Assembly: GCA_963734575.1 (NCBI GenBank)
Contig: CAVTHT010000004.1
Span: forward strand, 534,241 to 598,240
Reading direction: 5' to 3'
DNA: 64,000 nt
Origin: CAIWHR01 sp963734575
Lineage (GTDB): Bacteria; Pseudomonadota; Gammaproteobacteria; Burkholderiales; Casimicrobiaceae
In this document: positions 43,304 through 52,605 of the stretch, one piece after another
How positions within the stretch are numbered: position 1 is the stretch's first letter
Layout of the letters: the number at the start of each line of letters is the position of its first letter
Notes under the pieces: model-generated
Database searches by the model: none
Seen by the model: the letters and a program-made list of their open reading frames with translations, nothing else
What the model was told of the DNA's origin: nothing
Program-made: the position numbers and the translations under genes

Positions 43304-44784
43304 CGGGTGATCCCGGTTCCATTACGCTTTCGCTGATCTCGCACACCAATGCCGGCAAGACGACGCTCGCCCGCACACTGCTGGGCCGCGACGTCGGCGA
43401 GGTGCGCGACGCGGCGCACGTGACGCTCGAAGCAACGCGCTACAGCATGCTCGAGTCCTCGGATGGCGAGGTGCTTGCGTTGTGGGACACGCCGGGGTTC
43501 GGCGATAGCGCACGACTGGCCCGGAGACTGGCGCAGCAGGGCAACCCGATCGGCTGGTTGCTGAGTCACGTCTGGGACCGTTTCCGCGACCGGCCGTTAT
43601 GGCTCGCCCAGCAGGCAGTGCGCAACGTGCGTGATCACGCCGATGTCGTGCTCTATCTCGTCAACGCGTCGGAGGACCCGGCGGATGCGGGCTATGTCGC
43701 GCCCGAGTTGCAGGTGCTGGCCTGGATCGGCAAGCCCGTCATCGCCCTGCTGAACCAAACCGGCCGACCGCGACCGACCGAGCAGGAAGCCGCAGAGGCC
43801 ATGCGCTGGCGCCAGGCGCTTGCCGGGCAAGGGTTCATCAGGACCTTGCTGCCACTCGACGCGTTCGCGCGGTGTTGGGTGCAGGAAATCACGCTGCTGC
43901 GCGAGGTCGCAGCCGCGGTGCCGGAAGAGAAGCGGGCGCTGGCCGATCGGCTTGCCGCGGCATGGCAGGCATCGCGCTGGGCGCAATTCCAGGCCGCCAT
44001 GGCAACGCTGGTGCAGCCGATCGCGCGCGCGGCGTGCGAGCGGATCACGCTACCGGAAGCGGCGTTGCCCGGCACGCTGCGCCGGCTCGGCAAGGCCATC
44101 GGCATCCATCGCGACGCCGACGTGGAATCCGTGCAGGCGATGCAGGTGCTCGCCGACCGGCTGGAAGCGGAGCTGCAGGAAAGCACCGACGCGCTCATCC
44201 GCATGCACGGCATTGGGGGCCGTGCCACGGCCGAGGTTCTCGCACGACTCGCGAGCGACGTCACTGCCCGGGAACCCATGCATGAAGGCAAGGCAGCGCT
44301 GCTCGGCGGCGTCGTGTCCGGTGCGCTCTCGGGCCTTGCCGCGGACTTGGCGCTCGGCGGGCTCACCTTCGGTGCGGGAATGTTGGCAGGCGGCTTGCTT
44401 GGTGCGTTGGGCGGCGCGGGTTTCGCGCGCGGCTACAACGTGGTGCGCGGCAGGAAAGACACCCTCGTGCAATGGAGCGAGGCCTTTCTCGATGCCATGG
44501 TCGATGCGGCCCTGCTGCGCTACCTGGCGGTCGCGCATTATGGACGGGGACGCGGCGAGTGGATGGAATCCGAATACCCACCGTTCTGGCGCGACGTGGT
44601 CACCCGGGCCACGGCGGCCCGCCGCGGATCGTTCGCGTCTGCCTGGGAAGCCCGTGCGACCGGCGACGTCGCGTTGATCGAGCGGCACCTGCGCGCTCCC
44701 ATGGAAGCTGCGGCGCTCGAGGTGTTGAACGAGCTCTATCCCGGCGCGCTGGCGCAGCACATCAAAACGTCGCTCGGCGGCTGA
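43300..44784 (+). CDS. DUF3482 GTPase
   Basis: The 494-residue protein has an N-terminal Ras-like G domain with G1 HTNAGKTTL (P-loop near 15-23) and G3 LWDTPGFGD. The G4-like NQTGRP is an unusual NKxD replacement, so guanine recognition may be relaxed. The C-terminal half has two hydrophobic helical stretches (GGVVSGALSGLAADLALGGLTFGAGMLAGG) that can insert into or contact a membrane, as in dynamin-like or IRG-type GTPases. Translation is coupled to the DUF2868 protein. The role is unknown; envelope stress or membrane shaping is plausible. Confidence 0.87.
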   Translation: MTGDPGSITLSLISHTNAGKTTLARTLLGRDVGEVRDAAHVTLEATRYSMLESSDGEVLALWDTPGFGDSARLARRLAQQGNPIGWLLSHVWDRFRDRPLWLAQQAVRNVRDHADVVLYLVNASEDPADAGYVAPELQVLAWIGKPVIALLNQTGRPRPTEQEAAEAMRWRQALAGQGFIRTLLPLDAFARCWVQEITLLREVAAAVPEEKRALADRLAAAWQASRWAQFQAAMATLVQPIARAACERITLPEAALPGTLRRLGKAIGIHRDADVESVQAMQVLADRLEAELQESTDALIRMHGIGGRATAEVLARLASDVTAREPMHEGKAALLGGVVSGALSGLAADLALGGLTFGAGMLAGGLLGALGGAGFARGYNVVRGRKDTLVQWSEAFLDAMVDAALLRYLAVAHYGRGRGEWMESEYPPFWRDVVTRATAARRGSFASAWEARATGDVALIERHLRAPMEAAALEVLNELYPGALAQHIKTSLGG

Positions 44785-44878
44785 AGCGGCTTCGTGACGG
44801 CAAGGCTGCGGCATGCGTGCGCCACGAAGTTCACGATGCGTCGTCCGCATGACACAATGCCCGGAGGGAGCATCTGAC

Positions 44879-45262
44879 ATGACCACTGGCAGCAAGCCAA
44901 TCGATCACGCGCGACTCGATCGCCTGGTCGCGGAAGCGCGGCGGGCCCAGGAGACGCGCGACGACGGCTACCGCGAGCGGGCGCTCAAGATCTATCCGTG
45001 GATCTGCGGCCGCTGCGCGCGGGAATTCGATCGCACGACCGTGTACCAGCTGACGGTGCATCACCGGGATCACAATCACAGCAACAATCCGCCTGACGGC
45101 AGCAACTGGGAATTGCTCTGCGTCTACTGCCACGACAACGAGCACCAGCGGCAACTCGAGCACCTGCAGAGCGCCGCGGAAAGTGGCGCCGAGCGCTCCG
45201 CCTCATCCGCAACGCACCGGCCCTTTGCGGACCTCGAGAAACTGCTCAAGCGCAAGTCGTGA
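44879..45262 (+). CDS. YajD-family HNH nuclease
   Basis: The 127-residue protein has the HNH beta-beta-alpha-metal motif: CGRCAREF, then LTVHHRDHNHSNNPPDGSNWELLCVYCHDNEH, with two CxxC pairs for zinc and the catalytic HH...N...H triad. This matches the YajD group found across proteobacteria. The usual role is nicking or cutting nucleic acid, but the biological target is unknown. The ATG at 44879 follows GGAGCATCTGAC. It lies 94 bases after the GTPase gene and is not coupled. Confidence 0.85.
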   Translation: MTTGSKPIDHARLDRLVAEARRAQETRDDGYRERALKIYPWICGRCAREFDRTTVYQLTVHHRDHNHSNNPPDGSNWELLCVYCHDNEHQRQLEHLQSAAESGAERSASSATHRPFADLEKLLKRKS

Positions 45263-45395
45263 ACGCGGCTCGCAATGCGCCGCTGGCAGCGGCGCCGCGC
45301 GATCCGCCCGTGCCGGAATCCGCGCTGTCGGGGCGCGGTTTGCTGCCCCGTTGCGCGCATGATACGGTCATCGGTCCTTCAAGCAGGCGCCGGTC

Positions 45396-47069
45396 ATGGA
45401 TCGAGTCCGCGAGGAAACCACGCCCAAGTTCGCCACGGCCCCGGCGCACGGCTCTCGTGCCGGGCTGCCGGGCGCGCGGCACCAGCTGCTGATCGGCGCA
45501 GCGTACGTCGCGAGCTACGTTGCGCTCGACTGGGTGAGCTATATCCATCCCTTCGCGCAACTTGCGATCACCCCCTGGAACCCGCCGCCCGGCCTGTCGC
45601 TGTTCCTCCTCCTGCGCTTCGGCCTGCGCCAGATTCCGCTGCTCTTCATTGCCGCGCTGCTCGCGGAGTTCGTGGTCCGCGGCGCATCCGATCACGTGCT
45701 CTTTTTCGCCATCGCGTCGGCGCTCCTGGCGGGAGGCTACGCGGCGTTGGGCGCGGTGCTCGTCCGCTCTCTCGGCGTTGGCCGCGAACTCGCGACCCTG
45801 CGCGATATCAACCGTTTCGTGGCGGGCGCGCTCTTCGGACCGGCACTGATCGCGCTCGCCTATGTCGGTGCGCACGTCGGGGCCGGTGTGCTGGCGGCGC
45901 CCGACTTCGTCCGTGCGGTGCTGCAATTCTGGATCGGCGATGCCATCGGGATCGTCGTCACCACGCCTCTCCTGCTCGAATTCTTCCGGCGACCACCGCG
46001 CTTCGCGCCGCGCTTCAATCCCGGGCTCGTCGCGCAGTCCGTCGCGGTCATGCTGGCCATCTGGGTGGTGTTCGGGCTGCCCGCTACCGACGAGTTCAAG
46101 TTCTTCTACGTGCTGTTCGTACCTCTCATCTGGGTCGCGATGAATCGCGGGTTGCGCGGCACGCTCGTCGTGACCGTCGCCATCCAGCTAGGCATCGTGG
46201 CCGCCAGCGGGCGCCTCACCGCGAAGGGCATCGAGCTGTTCGAGTTGCAGTTCCTGATGCTCGCCCTGGCGCTCACGTCGCTGTATCTCGGCACGGCCAT
46301 TACCGAACGGCGTGCCGCACAGCGCCGGCTCGCCGCCGGCGAAGCTGCGCTATCGCGGGCCATGCGCATGGCCACGGCGGGCGAGCTTGCCGCTGCGATC
46401 ACGCACGAGCTCAACCAGCCGCTCTCGGCCATCGCGACGTACGTGGGTGCCTGCACCGAGCTCGTCGATCGGCCGCAGGACCGCGCGCTGCTGCGGCAGA
46501 CGCTCGAGAGCATGGGGCGGGAGGTATCGCGTGCAGGCGCGGTGATCCGCAGGCTGCGCGACTTCTTCAGGACCGGCGCGCCGCGGCGTGAACCGGTGTT
46601 CCCGGGAGCCCTCGTGCAAGGTGCCATCGAACCGCTTGCGTTGCGCATCGCCCAGCAGCAGGCCTCGGTCGAGGTAAGCTGTGACCCGCAGCTTCCCGCC
46701 GTCGAAGTGGACCGGATCCAGATGCAGGCCGTGTTGCACAACTTGCTGGCCAATGCGATCGACGCGATGGACGCAGCGCGCACACCGGTGCGTCGCATCG
46801 CCGTCGCGGTGACGCACGGACCGGGCGACAGGCTGACATGCATCGTGGACGACAGCGGCCCGGGCATCGAGCGCGAAGCGGCGAGCCGGCTGTTCGAGGC
46901 CTTCAACAGCACGAAGCCGGATGGGATGGGTCTCGGCCTCGCGATGAGCCGCTCGATCGTGGAAGCGCACGGCGGCGAGCTGGTACGCACCGACAGCCGG
47001 CTCGGCGGCGCCGCCTTTTCGATGACGCTGCCGCTGCAGCATCGGGCCGATGAATCCAGGCGCTCCTGA
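45396..47069 (+). CDS. MASE1-type membrane sensor histidine kinase
   Basis: The 557-residue kinase has an N-terminal membrane sensor of eight or so helices (residues 30-300) with the MASE1-like IHPFAQLAITPWNPPPGLSL. The H box is ITHELNQPLSAI with His337. The HATPase domain has N box HNLLANAIDAM, DDSGPGI, and GLGLAMSRSIVEAHGGE. It lacks HAMP and PAS domains, so the membrane part senses directly. Its gene overlaps the response regulator start by 20 bases, which marks the pair as one two-component system. The signal is unknown. Confidence 0.92.
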   Translation: MDRVREETTPKFATAPAHGSRAGLPGARHQLLIGAAYVASYVALDWVSYIHPFAQLAITPWNPPPGLSLFLLLRFGLRQIPLLFIAALLAEFVVRGASDHVLFFAIASALLAGGYAALGAVLVRSLGVGRELATLRDINRFVAGALFGPALIALAYVGAHVGAGVLAAPDFVRAVLQFWIGDAIGIVVTTPLLLEFFRRPPRFAPRFNPGLVAQSVAVMLAIWVVFGLPATDEFKFFYVLFVPLIWVAMNRGLRGTLVVTVAIQLGIVAASGRLTAKGIELFELQFLMLALALTSLYLGTAITERRAAQRRLAAGEAALSRAMRMATAGELAAAITHELNQPLSAIATYVGACTELVDRPQDRALLRQTLESMGREVSRAGAVIRRLRDFFRTGAPRREPVFPGALVQGAIEPLALRIAQQQASVEVSCDPQLPAVEVDRIQMQAVLHNLLANAIDAMDAARTPVRRIAVAVTHGPGDRLTCIVDDSGPGIEREAASRLFEAFNSTKPDGMGLGLAMSRSIVEAHGGELVRTDSRLGGAAFSMTLPLQHRADESRRS

Positions 47070-47673
47070 GCCAACCGTCTTCATCGTCGAAGACGACCAG
47101 GCAGTACGCGACTCGTTGCTGGTTCTGCTGCAAGTGAAGGGGCTGCGTGCGGTCGCGTTCGAATCCGCCGATCGTTTCCTGCACGATGTCACGGCGGACT
47201 GTCACGGCTGCCTGCTGCTCGACCTGCGCATGCCGGGAATGAGCGGCCTGGAGTTGCAGGCGAAGCTCGCCGAGCGCGGCTTTGCGATGCCCATCATCAT
47301 CATCTCCGCGCACGGCGACGTCGCCGCCGCACGAGCCGCGTTCAAGGCGGGCGCGGTCGACTTCCTCGAAAAGCCGCTCGAGCCTGCCGCGCTGCTCGCT
47401 GCAATCAACGCCGCCCTCGAGCGTGATCGCGACGTGCGCATCTGGCGCGAATCCACCGCGGCGGTGCGCGAGCGGATGGAACGGCTCTCCGGCCGCGAGC
47501 GCGAGGTCATGTGGCTCGTGGCCGACGGTTACCAGAATCGCGACATTGCGGTCCAGCTCGGGGTGAGCCCGCGCACCGTGGAAATCTACAAGGCGCGGAT
47601 GATGGAGAAGCTGCAGCTGCGGCGCTTGCCGGACCTGCTCCGTACCGTGCAACGGTTACGCGACGAACCATAG
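47050..47673 (+). CDS. FixJ/NarL-type response regulator
   Basis: The 207-residue regulator has a receiver domain with phosphoacceptor Asp58 (CLLLDLRMPGMSG) and Lys108 (FLEKPLEP). A LuxR-type HTH follows at about residues 140-200, with RLSGREREVMWLVADGYQNRDIAVQLGVSPRTVEIYKARMMEKL. The start overlaps the kinase gene by 20 bases, and it is the cognate partner of that kinase. Its DNA site is not known. A TAAGGTCGACGCCCTAAGGG stretch at 47703-47722, ahead of the next gene, could be one. Confidence 0.92.
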   Translation: MNPGAPEPTVFIVEDDQAVRDSLLVLLQVKGLRAVAFESADRFLHDVTADCHGCLLLDLRMPGMSGLELQAKLAERGFAMPIIIISAHGDVAAARAAFKAGAVDFLEKPLEPAALLAAINAALERDRDVRIWRESTAAVRERMERLSGREREVMWLVADGYQNRDIAVQLGVSPRTVEIYKARMMEKLQLRRLPDLLRTVQRLRDEP

Positions 47674-47794
47674 CAGCCGCACGCGCCATCAGGGACCGCC
47701 CATAAGGTCGACGCCCTAAGGGCTGGCCCGTATTCTTTGGCTCGCCTGCGCGCCGTACGATTGTCATTCATCGCAGTGTCCTGCGGAGGATGGC

Positions 47795-48196
47795 ATGCAG
47801 ATCTCCGGCGCCCTTTCAAGCGGCACCACCGACGCACGCGCACGTGATTCAGCGCGGACCGTGATCGTGGATTGCACCGATCCGGCACGGCAGGACCTGG
47901 TTGCGTACTGGGTACGCAGGGCGGGCTACGACGTGTGCGAAGGCATCGCCGCGGCGGACTCCAGTGGCCAAGCGGCCGGGATCCTGGTGACCGATCGCTT
48001 CGGCCCCGGGCTTGCGGACGAGATCGTGCCGGGTGACGTCAAGATGGTGCGGCCCGGCCTGCGCGTGGTGGTCATCGGCAGCGGAACGGCGGGGGAGCTC
48101 GCGCAACTGTCACTGGCGCGCGTGGCGGGCGCCGACGCGACGCTCGCCACGCCACTGCAGCGCGACGATCTTCTCGGCGCGCTTCGTCATTGGTGA
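47795..48196 (+). CDS. Degenerate receiver-like protein
   Basis: The 133-residue protein has the outline of a receiver fold (TVIVDCTDPARQDLVAYWVRRAGYDV, ILVTDRFGPGL, ADATLATPLQRDDLLGAL). The acidic pocket is reduced to one Asp, the aspartate in VTDRF can stand for the phosphoacceptor, and the conserved Lys is replaced by Thr-Pro. It may bind a partner without phosphorylation. It lies 121 bases after the FixJ-type regulator on the same strand and just before the antiporter gene. The assignment as a receiver is by outline only. Confidence 0.55.
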   Translation: MQISGALSSGTTDARARDSARTVIVDCTDPARQDLVAYWVRRAGYDVCEGIAAADSSGQAAGILVTDRFGPGLADEIVPGDVKMVRPGLRVVVIGSGTAGELAQLSLARVAGADATLATPLQRDDLLGALRHW

Positions 48197-48254
48197 GCTC
48201 GCGGGAGCCGCAGAGCATCGCGGCGACGCGCGCGAGCGTGGCCGGGCCGCTACG

Positions 48255-49742
48255 ATGATCGACCGGTCAGGCCCCTGCGCGCCCGAACGCTTGAGACGAC
48301 GCGGCATCGTCGTCATCGGCGCCGCTCTCCTCATTCACGCCCCGTCCGCCGTCGCTTCTTCCGGTTCAGGCGACATTGGCTTCACCCTGCTCTGGATCGG
48401 TCTTCTGCTCCTGGGGGCGAAGATCGCAGCGCTGGTCGAGCGCATTGGCCAGCCGGCAGTGCTGGGCGAATTGCTGGTCGGCGTGGCGATTGGCAATCTC
48501 CCGCTGCTCGGCATTCCTGGCGTCGAAGGCATCGTCGGCGCCGTCGCCGGGAACGAGATCCTGCACTTTCTCGCGGAGCTCGGAGTGGTCATCCTGCTGT
48601 TCCAGATTGGCCTCGAATCGAACGTCGCGTCCATGCGGCAGGTCGGCGGGCCTGCGCTCTTCGTGGCGACGATCGGCGTGGTCGCTCCCATGCTGCTCGG
48701 CACCTACGTCGTCGGACCGTGGCTCTTGCCCGACCTTACCTTCAACGGCCACCTTTTCCTCGGCGCGACGCTGACCGCAACCTCCGTCGGCATCACGGGC
48801 CGTGTCTTCCAGGATCTGAACGTGCTGCATTCGCGCGAGGCGCGCATCGTGCTCGGCGCAGCCGTGATCGACGACGTGATGGGGCTCGTCATCCTCGCCG
48901 TCGTTTCGGCGATGGTTACGTCGGGCAGCGTCGATGCGGTGGGCGTGGCCTGGATCACCCTCAAGGCCTTGCTGTTCCTCGGGTGGGCGCTCGCGATGGG
49001 CCATGTCGCGGCGCCGCGACTGTCGGGACTCTTCGCGCGCATTCATCCCGGCACGCCGATGAAGGTGGCGGTGCTCGTTTCCACTTGCCTGACGTTTGCC
49101 TGGGCGGCCTCGCTCATCGGCCTCGCGCCGATTGTCGGTGCGTTCGCGGCCGGTCTGGTCCTCGACGAGGTGCAGTTCCGCGGATTCGTCGAGTCGAGCC
49201 TCGTACGCGATATGCGCGCCGCCGCCAGGGACCTCGGCCCGGCAGCGCAGGCGCGGATCGAAGGTGTCGTGCAGCAACACATGCCCCACAGCCTCGAAGA
49301 GCTGATCTCGCCGGTGGGGCACATGCTCGTGCCGCTTTTCTTCGTCTACACCGGCATGCAGGTGAATCTCGCCGCGCTGTTCGACGGCGGCATCGTGCTC
49401 GCCGCGCTCGGCATCACCGCGATCGCATTCGCCGGGAAAATCATCGCCGGCATCGCGGCAGGGAGGGGTACGAACCGCTGGATGGTGGGATGGGGCATGG
49501 CCCCGCGCGGCGAGGTCGGACTGATCTTTGCCGCCACGGGCAAGGCCCTCGGCGTGATCTCCGACCAGGTATTCTCGATGCTGGTCATCGTAGTGCTGCT
49601 GACCACGCTGCTCACGCCGCCGATTCTGGCCGGCTGCATTCGGCGCGCGGGCCGGAAGGAGCATGATGCGCGGCTGTCGCCGTCGCAGGAGCCTCCCGCA
49701 CACGCTGCCCGGCGCTCGCACTCCACCGGCCACGCCGATTGA
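48255..49742 (+). CDS. Cation/proton antiporter, CPA2 family
   Basis: The 495-residue membrane protein has the CPA2 pattern: VLGELLVGVAIGNLPLLG, FLAELGVVILLFQIGLE, ATLTATSVGITGRVF, then a central VIDDVMGLVILAVV with the paired Asp residues that carry ions, and APIVGAFAAGLVLDE. The C-terminus has a short soluble tail with no TrkA-N or TrkA-C domain, so it is not a KefB-type K+ efflux protein. Na+ or K+ exchange for H+ is likely. It lies 58 bases past the degenerate receiver gene. Confidence 0.88.
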   Translation: MIDRSGPCAPERLRRRGIVVIGAALLIHAPSAVASSGSGDIGFTLLWIGLLLLGAKIAALVERIGQPAVLGELLVGVAIGNLPLLGIPGVEGIVGAVAGNEILHFLAELGVVILLFQIGLESNVASMRQVGGPALFVATIGVVAPMLLGTYVVGPWLLPDLTFNGHLFLGATLTATSVGITGRVFQDLNVLHSREARIVLGAAVIDDVMGLVILAVVSAMVTSGSVDAVGVAWITLKALLFLGWALAMGHVAAPRLSGLFARIHPGTPMKVAVLVSTCLTFAWAASLIGLAPIVGAFAAGLVLDEVQFRGFVESSLVRDMRAAARDLGPAAQARIEGVVQQHMPHSLEELISPVGHMLVPLFFVYTGMQVNLAALFDGGIVLAALGITAIAFAGKIIAGIAAGRGTNRWMVGWGMAPRGEVGLIFAATGKALGVISDQVFSMLVIVVLLTTLLTPPILAGCIRRAGRKEHDARLSPSQEPPAHAARRSHSTGHAD

Positions 49743-50066
49743 GCACGCGGGAACGCCCACGCGGCTCATTTATCGCGACCGCCCGCCGCACTGCCGCCGT
49801 TCGCGGTGGGTGTCCTGGCGCTGGCTGCCAGGTTTGGTTTTGCGCACCCACGGTCATCCGGGTCCCCAGCCATATCGGGAATGAAGGCGGCTGTCGCGGA
49901 GGCAGCACCGAAGGCCGGGTTGGCGCACTGCCCGCTCTGCGCAGCCAAGTACGCATGGGTGCCCGATGAGCAACGGCGTGCGCTGAGTCGCTGGCTCGGC
50001 GCCGAGGCTCACACGCGGTCCCGTATGATGCGAGATCGTCGCGTTATGCGCGCCAGCCCTCGAGCC

Positions 50067-51359
50067 ATGGCCCGAATCACCCTCAAGATCACCAAGCCGG
50101 TCGATCCAACAGCGCCGCGCAAGCCCCCTACCTCGCGCGCGCGCCGCGCGCTGCGCGGCAAGGCGCGTCCAGTCGCGCCCCCCTCCACGGGCCCCGCCCC
50201 GACGTCCGCTGCGACCGCGCCGACGGCAACGTCGCCCCCGGCGAGCGTGCGTCGCGACACGCCGCCCAAAGCGACGGTGCAACGCGCGAAGCCGCCGCAA
50301 ACGGAGGCACGTCGCGCCGCCTCGCCGTCTGCGCGCTCGCACGGGGCCACGCCGGTCCCCGCGGATGCTTTCTCGCGCCGGCGCCAGACCGCCGGCACGG
50401 TATCGTCGGCCGGTACCGCTGATCGAACCAGGCCGGGCTTCACGCCGGGGGCGAAGCGGCCACCGGGCGCCCATGCCAAGCCTGCGTCCCGGACGAAGAC
50501 GCGGTCCGCGTACGATCCGCGGCGGTCGCCCTCTTCCCATGCGCGGCCCACGTCGTCTGCACCTTCGTCATCGTCGGCGTCGGCGCGCGCCGGGGCGACA
50601 CCGGCGCGACCGGCGCGTCACGAAAATCCCGACGATCCGCGCCTCTCGAAACGGATGAGCGAGCTCGGTCTGTGCTCGCGGCGCGAAGCCGACGAATGGA
50701 TCGAGAACGGATGGGTGAAGGTCGACGGAACGATTGTCACCACGCTCGGCGTGCGCGTCTCGCCGCATGCGCGCATCGACATCGACCCGGCGGCGGCGAA
50801 GCATCAGAGCGAGCAGGTGACCATTCTGCTCAACAAGCCGATCGGCTACGTCTCCGGCCAGGCCGAGGACGGCCATGCGCCGGCAATGGTGCTGATCAAG
50901 CCGGAGAACCGCTGGGTCGACGATCCGTCGCCGACCCGGTTCAAGCCCGGCCATCTGCGCGGGCTCGCACCTGCCGGGCGGCTGGACATCGACTCGACCG
51001 GGCTCCTCGTGTTCACGCAGGATGGCCGCATCGCCAAACAGCTGATCGGGCGCGACTCGGCCGTGGAGAAGGAATACCTCGTGCGCGTAGAGGGCACGCT
51101 CTCCGACGAGGGCCTCAAGCTGCTGCAGCACGGCCTCGAGCTCGATGGCGTGAAGCTCAAGCCCGCACGCGTATCGTGGCAGAACGAGCACCAGCTGCGG
51201 TTCGTGCTGCGCGAGGGTCGCAAGCGCCAGATTCGCCGCATGTGCGAGCTCGTCGGTCTCGTGGTCACCGGCTTGAAGCGCATACGCAGTGGTGGCGTCC
51301 CGCTCGGACCGTTGCCGGTGGGGCAGTGGCGCTACCTGCGGCGCGACGAGAAGTTCTGA
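50067..51359 (+). CDS. RsuA-family 23S/16S rRNA pseudouridine synthase with long disordered N-terminus
   Basis: The protein has about 430 residues if the start is ATG 50067, or seven more from 50046. Residues 1-185 are low-complexity Ala/Pro/Thr/Ser/Arg, probably disordered and RNA-binding. An S4 domain follows at about 190-235 (LSKRMSELGLCSRREADEWIENG). The catalytic domain has GRLDIDSTGLLVFTQDG with the catalytic Asp near 306, and the family end RKRQIRRMCELVGL and GPLPVGQWRYL. The enzyme makes a pseudouridine in large-subunit RNA (RluB/RluF-like). The target base is not determined. Confidence 0.88.
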   Translation: MARITLKITKPVDPTAPRKPPTSRARRALRGKARPVAPPSTGPAPTSAATAPTATSPPASVRRDTPPKATVQRAKPPQTEARRAASPSARSHGATPVPADAFSRRRQTAGTVSSAGTADRTRPGFTPGAKRPPGAHAKPASRTKTRSAYDPRRSPSSHARPTSSAPSSSSASARAGATPARPARHENPDDPRLSKRMSELGLCSRREADEWIENGWVKVDGTIVTTLGVRVSPHARIDIDPAAAKHQSEQVTILLNKPIGYVSGQAEDGHAPAMVLIKPENRWVDDPSPTRFKPGHLRGLAPAGRLDIDSTGLLVFTQDGRIAKQLIGRDSAVEKEYLVRVEGTLSDEGLKLLQHGLELDGVKLKPARVSWQNEHQLRFVLREGRKRQIRRMCELVGLVVTGLKRIRSGGVPLGPLPVGQWRYLRRDEKF

Positions 51360-51435
51360 GCGCGAGGCACGGGTCGTCAGCCCCGTAGCGTCTGCAGGAA
51401 ACATTGGGCGGGCGCGCGTGGGAACAGCACGGGAC

Positions 51436-52605
51436 ATGTCGAGCTCCAGCGTGCATACGCACCCGGTCGTCCACTGGACCGAGGGCGGCGACGCGCGTTC
51501 GGCGCGCTGGCGGTCGGAGCGTGGGGCGCCTCCCCCGAAGCGCGTCGTCCTCGCCGATGACCGCATGACGGCCGATGAGGCGTATGGCCTCGCGTGTCAG
51601 GGCTGCGCGCTGCTGTGGCGGGGTGATTTCCAGAACGGACGACAGATGCTGAATGCGCTGGCGAATCGTGCCGATCGCGAGCCCCGCAAGCCACAAGGCC
51701 CCGCCGCTTCGACACTCACGTCGCCCGCCGCAGCCTTCAATCGCCATCGTCAGGCGCAGTCGCAGCGGGCGCGCACCCTGGCAATGCTGCTGGTGCAGCT
51801 CGACGAGAGCTACGCGATTGCGTTGCGACGTGCGCCCGATATCCGGCAAGCCTGCACGGAAGCCTACGGTCCGGGAGTGGAAGCATCGGTCACCTCCCTG
51901 CGAGAGCTGCTGGGCATCATCGGCGCGCACGAGTGGCGCATCAAGGGAATAGAAATTCCGGCGATCGGTGGCCGCATCCATCCGCATTACGGGGTATTCG
52001 CGCCAATTCGCCGCGAGTACGTCGATCTGGTCGCGAAGGCCGCTCTTCCCGCCGTCACGTCGTCGTTCAACGTGGCCTTCGACATCGGCACGGGAACGGG
52101 CGTGCTCGCCGCGGTGCTCGCACGGCGCGGCATCCAGCATGTGGTCGCGACCGACCAGGACCCCCGCGCACTGGCCTGCGCTCGCGAGAACCTCGCGCGG
52201 CTCGGCTTGGCGGAGCGAGTGGAAGTCGTGCAAGCGGATCTGTTCCCCGAAGGGCGGGCTGCTCTCGTCGTATGCAACCCGCCATGGGTCCCGGCGCGCC
52301 CGAGCTCTCCCATCGAGCACGGGATCTACGACCCCGGCAGCGCGATGCTGCGTGGATTCCTGAGCGCACTGCCCGCACACCTGGAGCGAGGCGGCGAGGG
52401 TTGGTTGCTCCTTTCGGATCTCGCGGAGCATCTTGGTCTGCGGACGAGATCCGAGCTTCTCGCCTGGTTCGACGCGGCCGCATTGAAGGTCGTCGATCGC
52501 ACCGATATGCGGCCGATACATCCCCGGACGTCCGACGAGACCGACCCGCTGCACGCGGCGCGTGCGGCCGAGGTGACGTCGCTGTGGCGTCTCGCGGTGC
52601 GCTGA
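51436..52605 (+). CDS. HemK/PrmC-like class I methyltransferase with long N-terminal domain
   Basis: The 389-residue protein has an N-terminal domain of about 200 residues with QGCALLWRGDFQNGRQML and QSQRARTLAMLLVQLDESY. A SAM-binding domain follows with motif I DIGTGTGVLAAVL (about 215-227) and the catalytic NPPW (about 281-284). NPPY/W marks enzymes that methylate a planar nitrogen (glutamine, adenine or guanine). The length and N-domain do not match PrmC or PrmB, so the substrate is open. The ATG at 51436 was chosen over longer frames with no domain content. Confidence 0.82.
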   Translation: MSSSSVHTHPVVHWTEGGDARSARWRSERGAPPPKRVVLADDRMTADEAYGLACQGCALLWRGDFQNGRQMLNALANRADREPRKPQGPAASTLTSPAAAFNRHRQAQSQRARTLAMLLVQLDESYAIALRRAPDIRQACTEAYGPGVEASVTSLRELLGIIGAHEWRIKGIEIPAIGGRIHPHYGVFAPIRREYVDLVAKAALPAVTSSFNVAFDIGTGTGVLAAVLARRGIQHVVATDQDPRALACARENLARLGLAERVEVVQADLFPEGRAALVVCNPPWVPARPSSPIEHGIYDPGSAMLRGFLSALPAHLERGGEGWLLLSDLAEHLGLRTRSELLAWFDAAALKVVDRTDMRPIHPRTSDETDPLHAARAAEVTSLWRLAVR

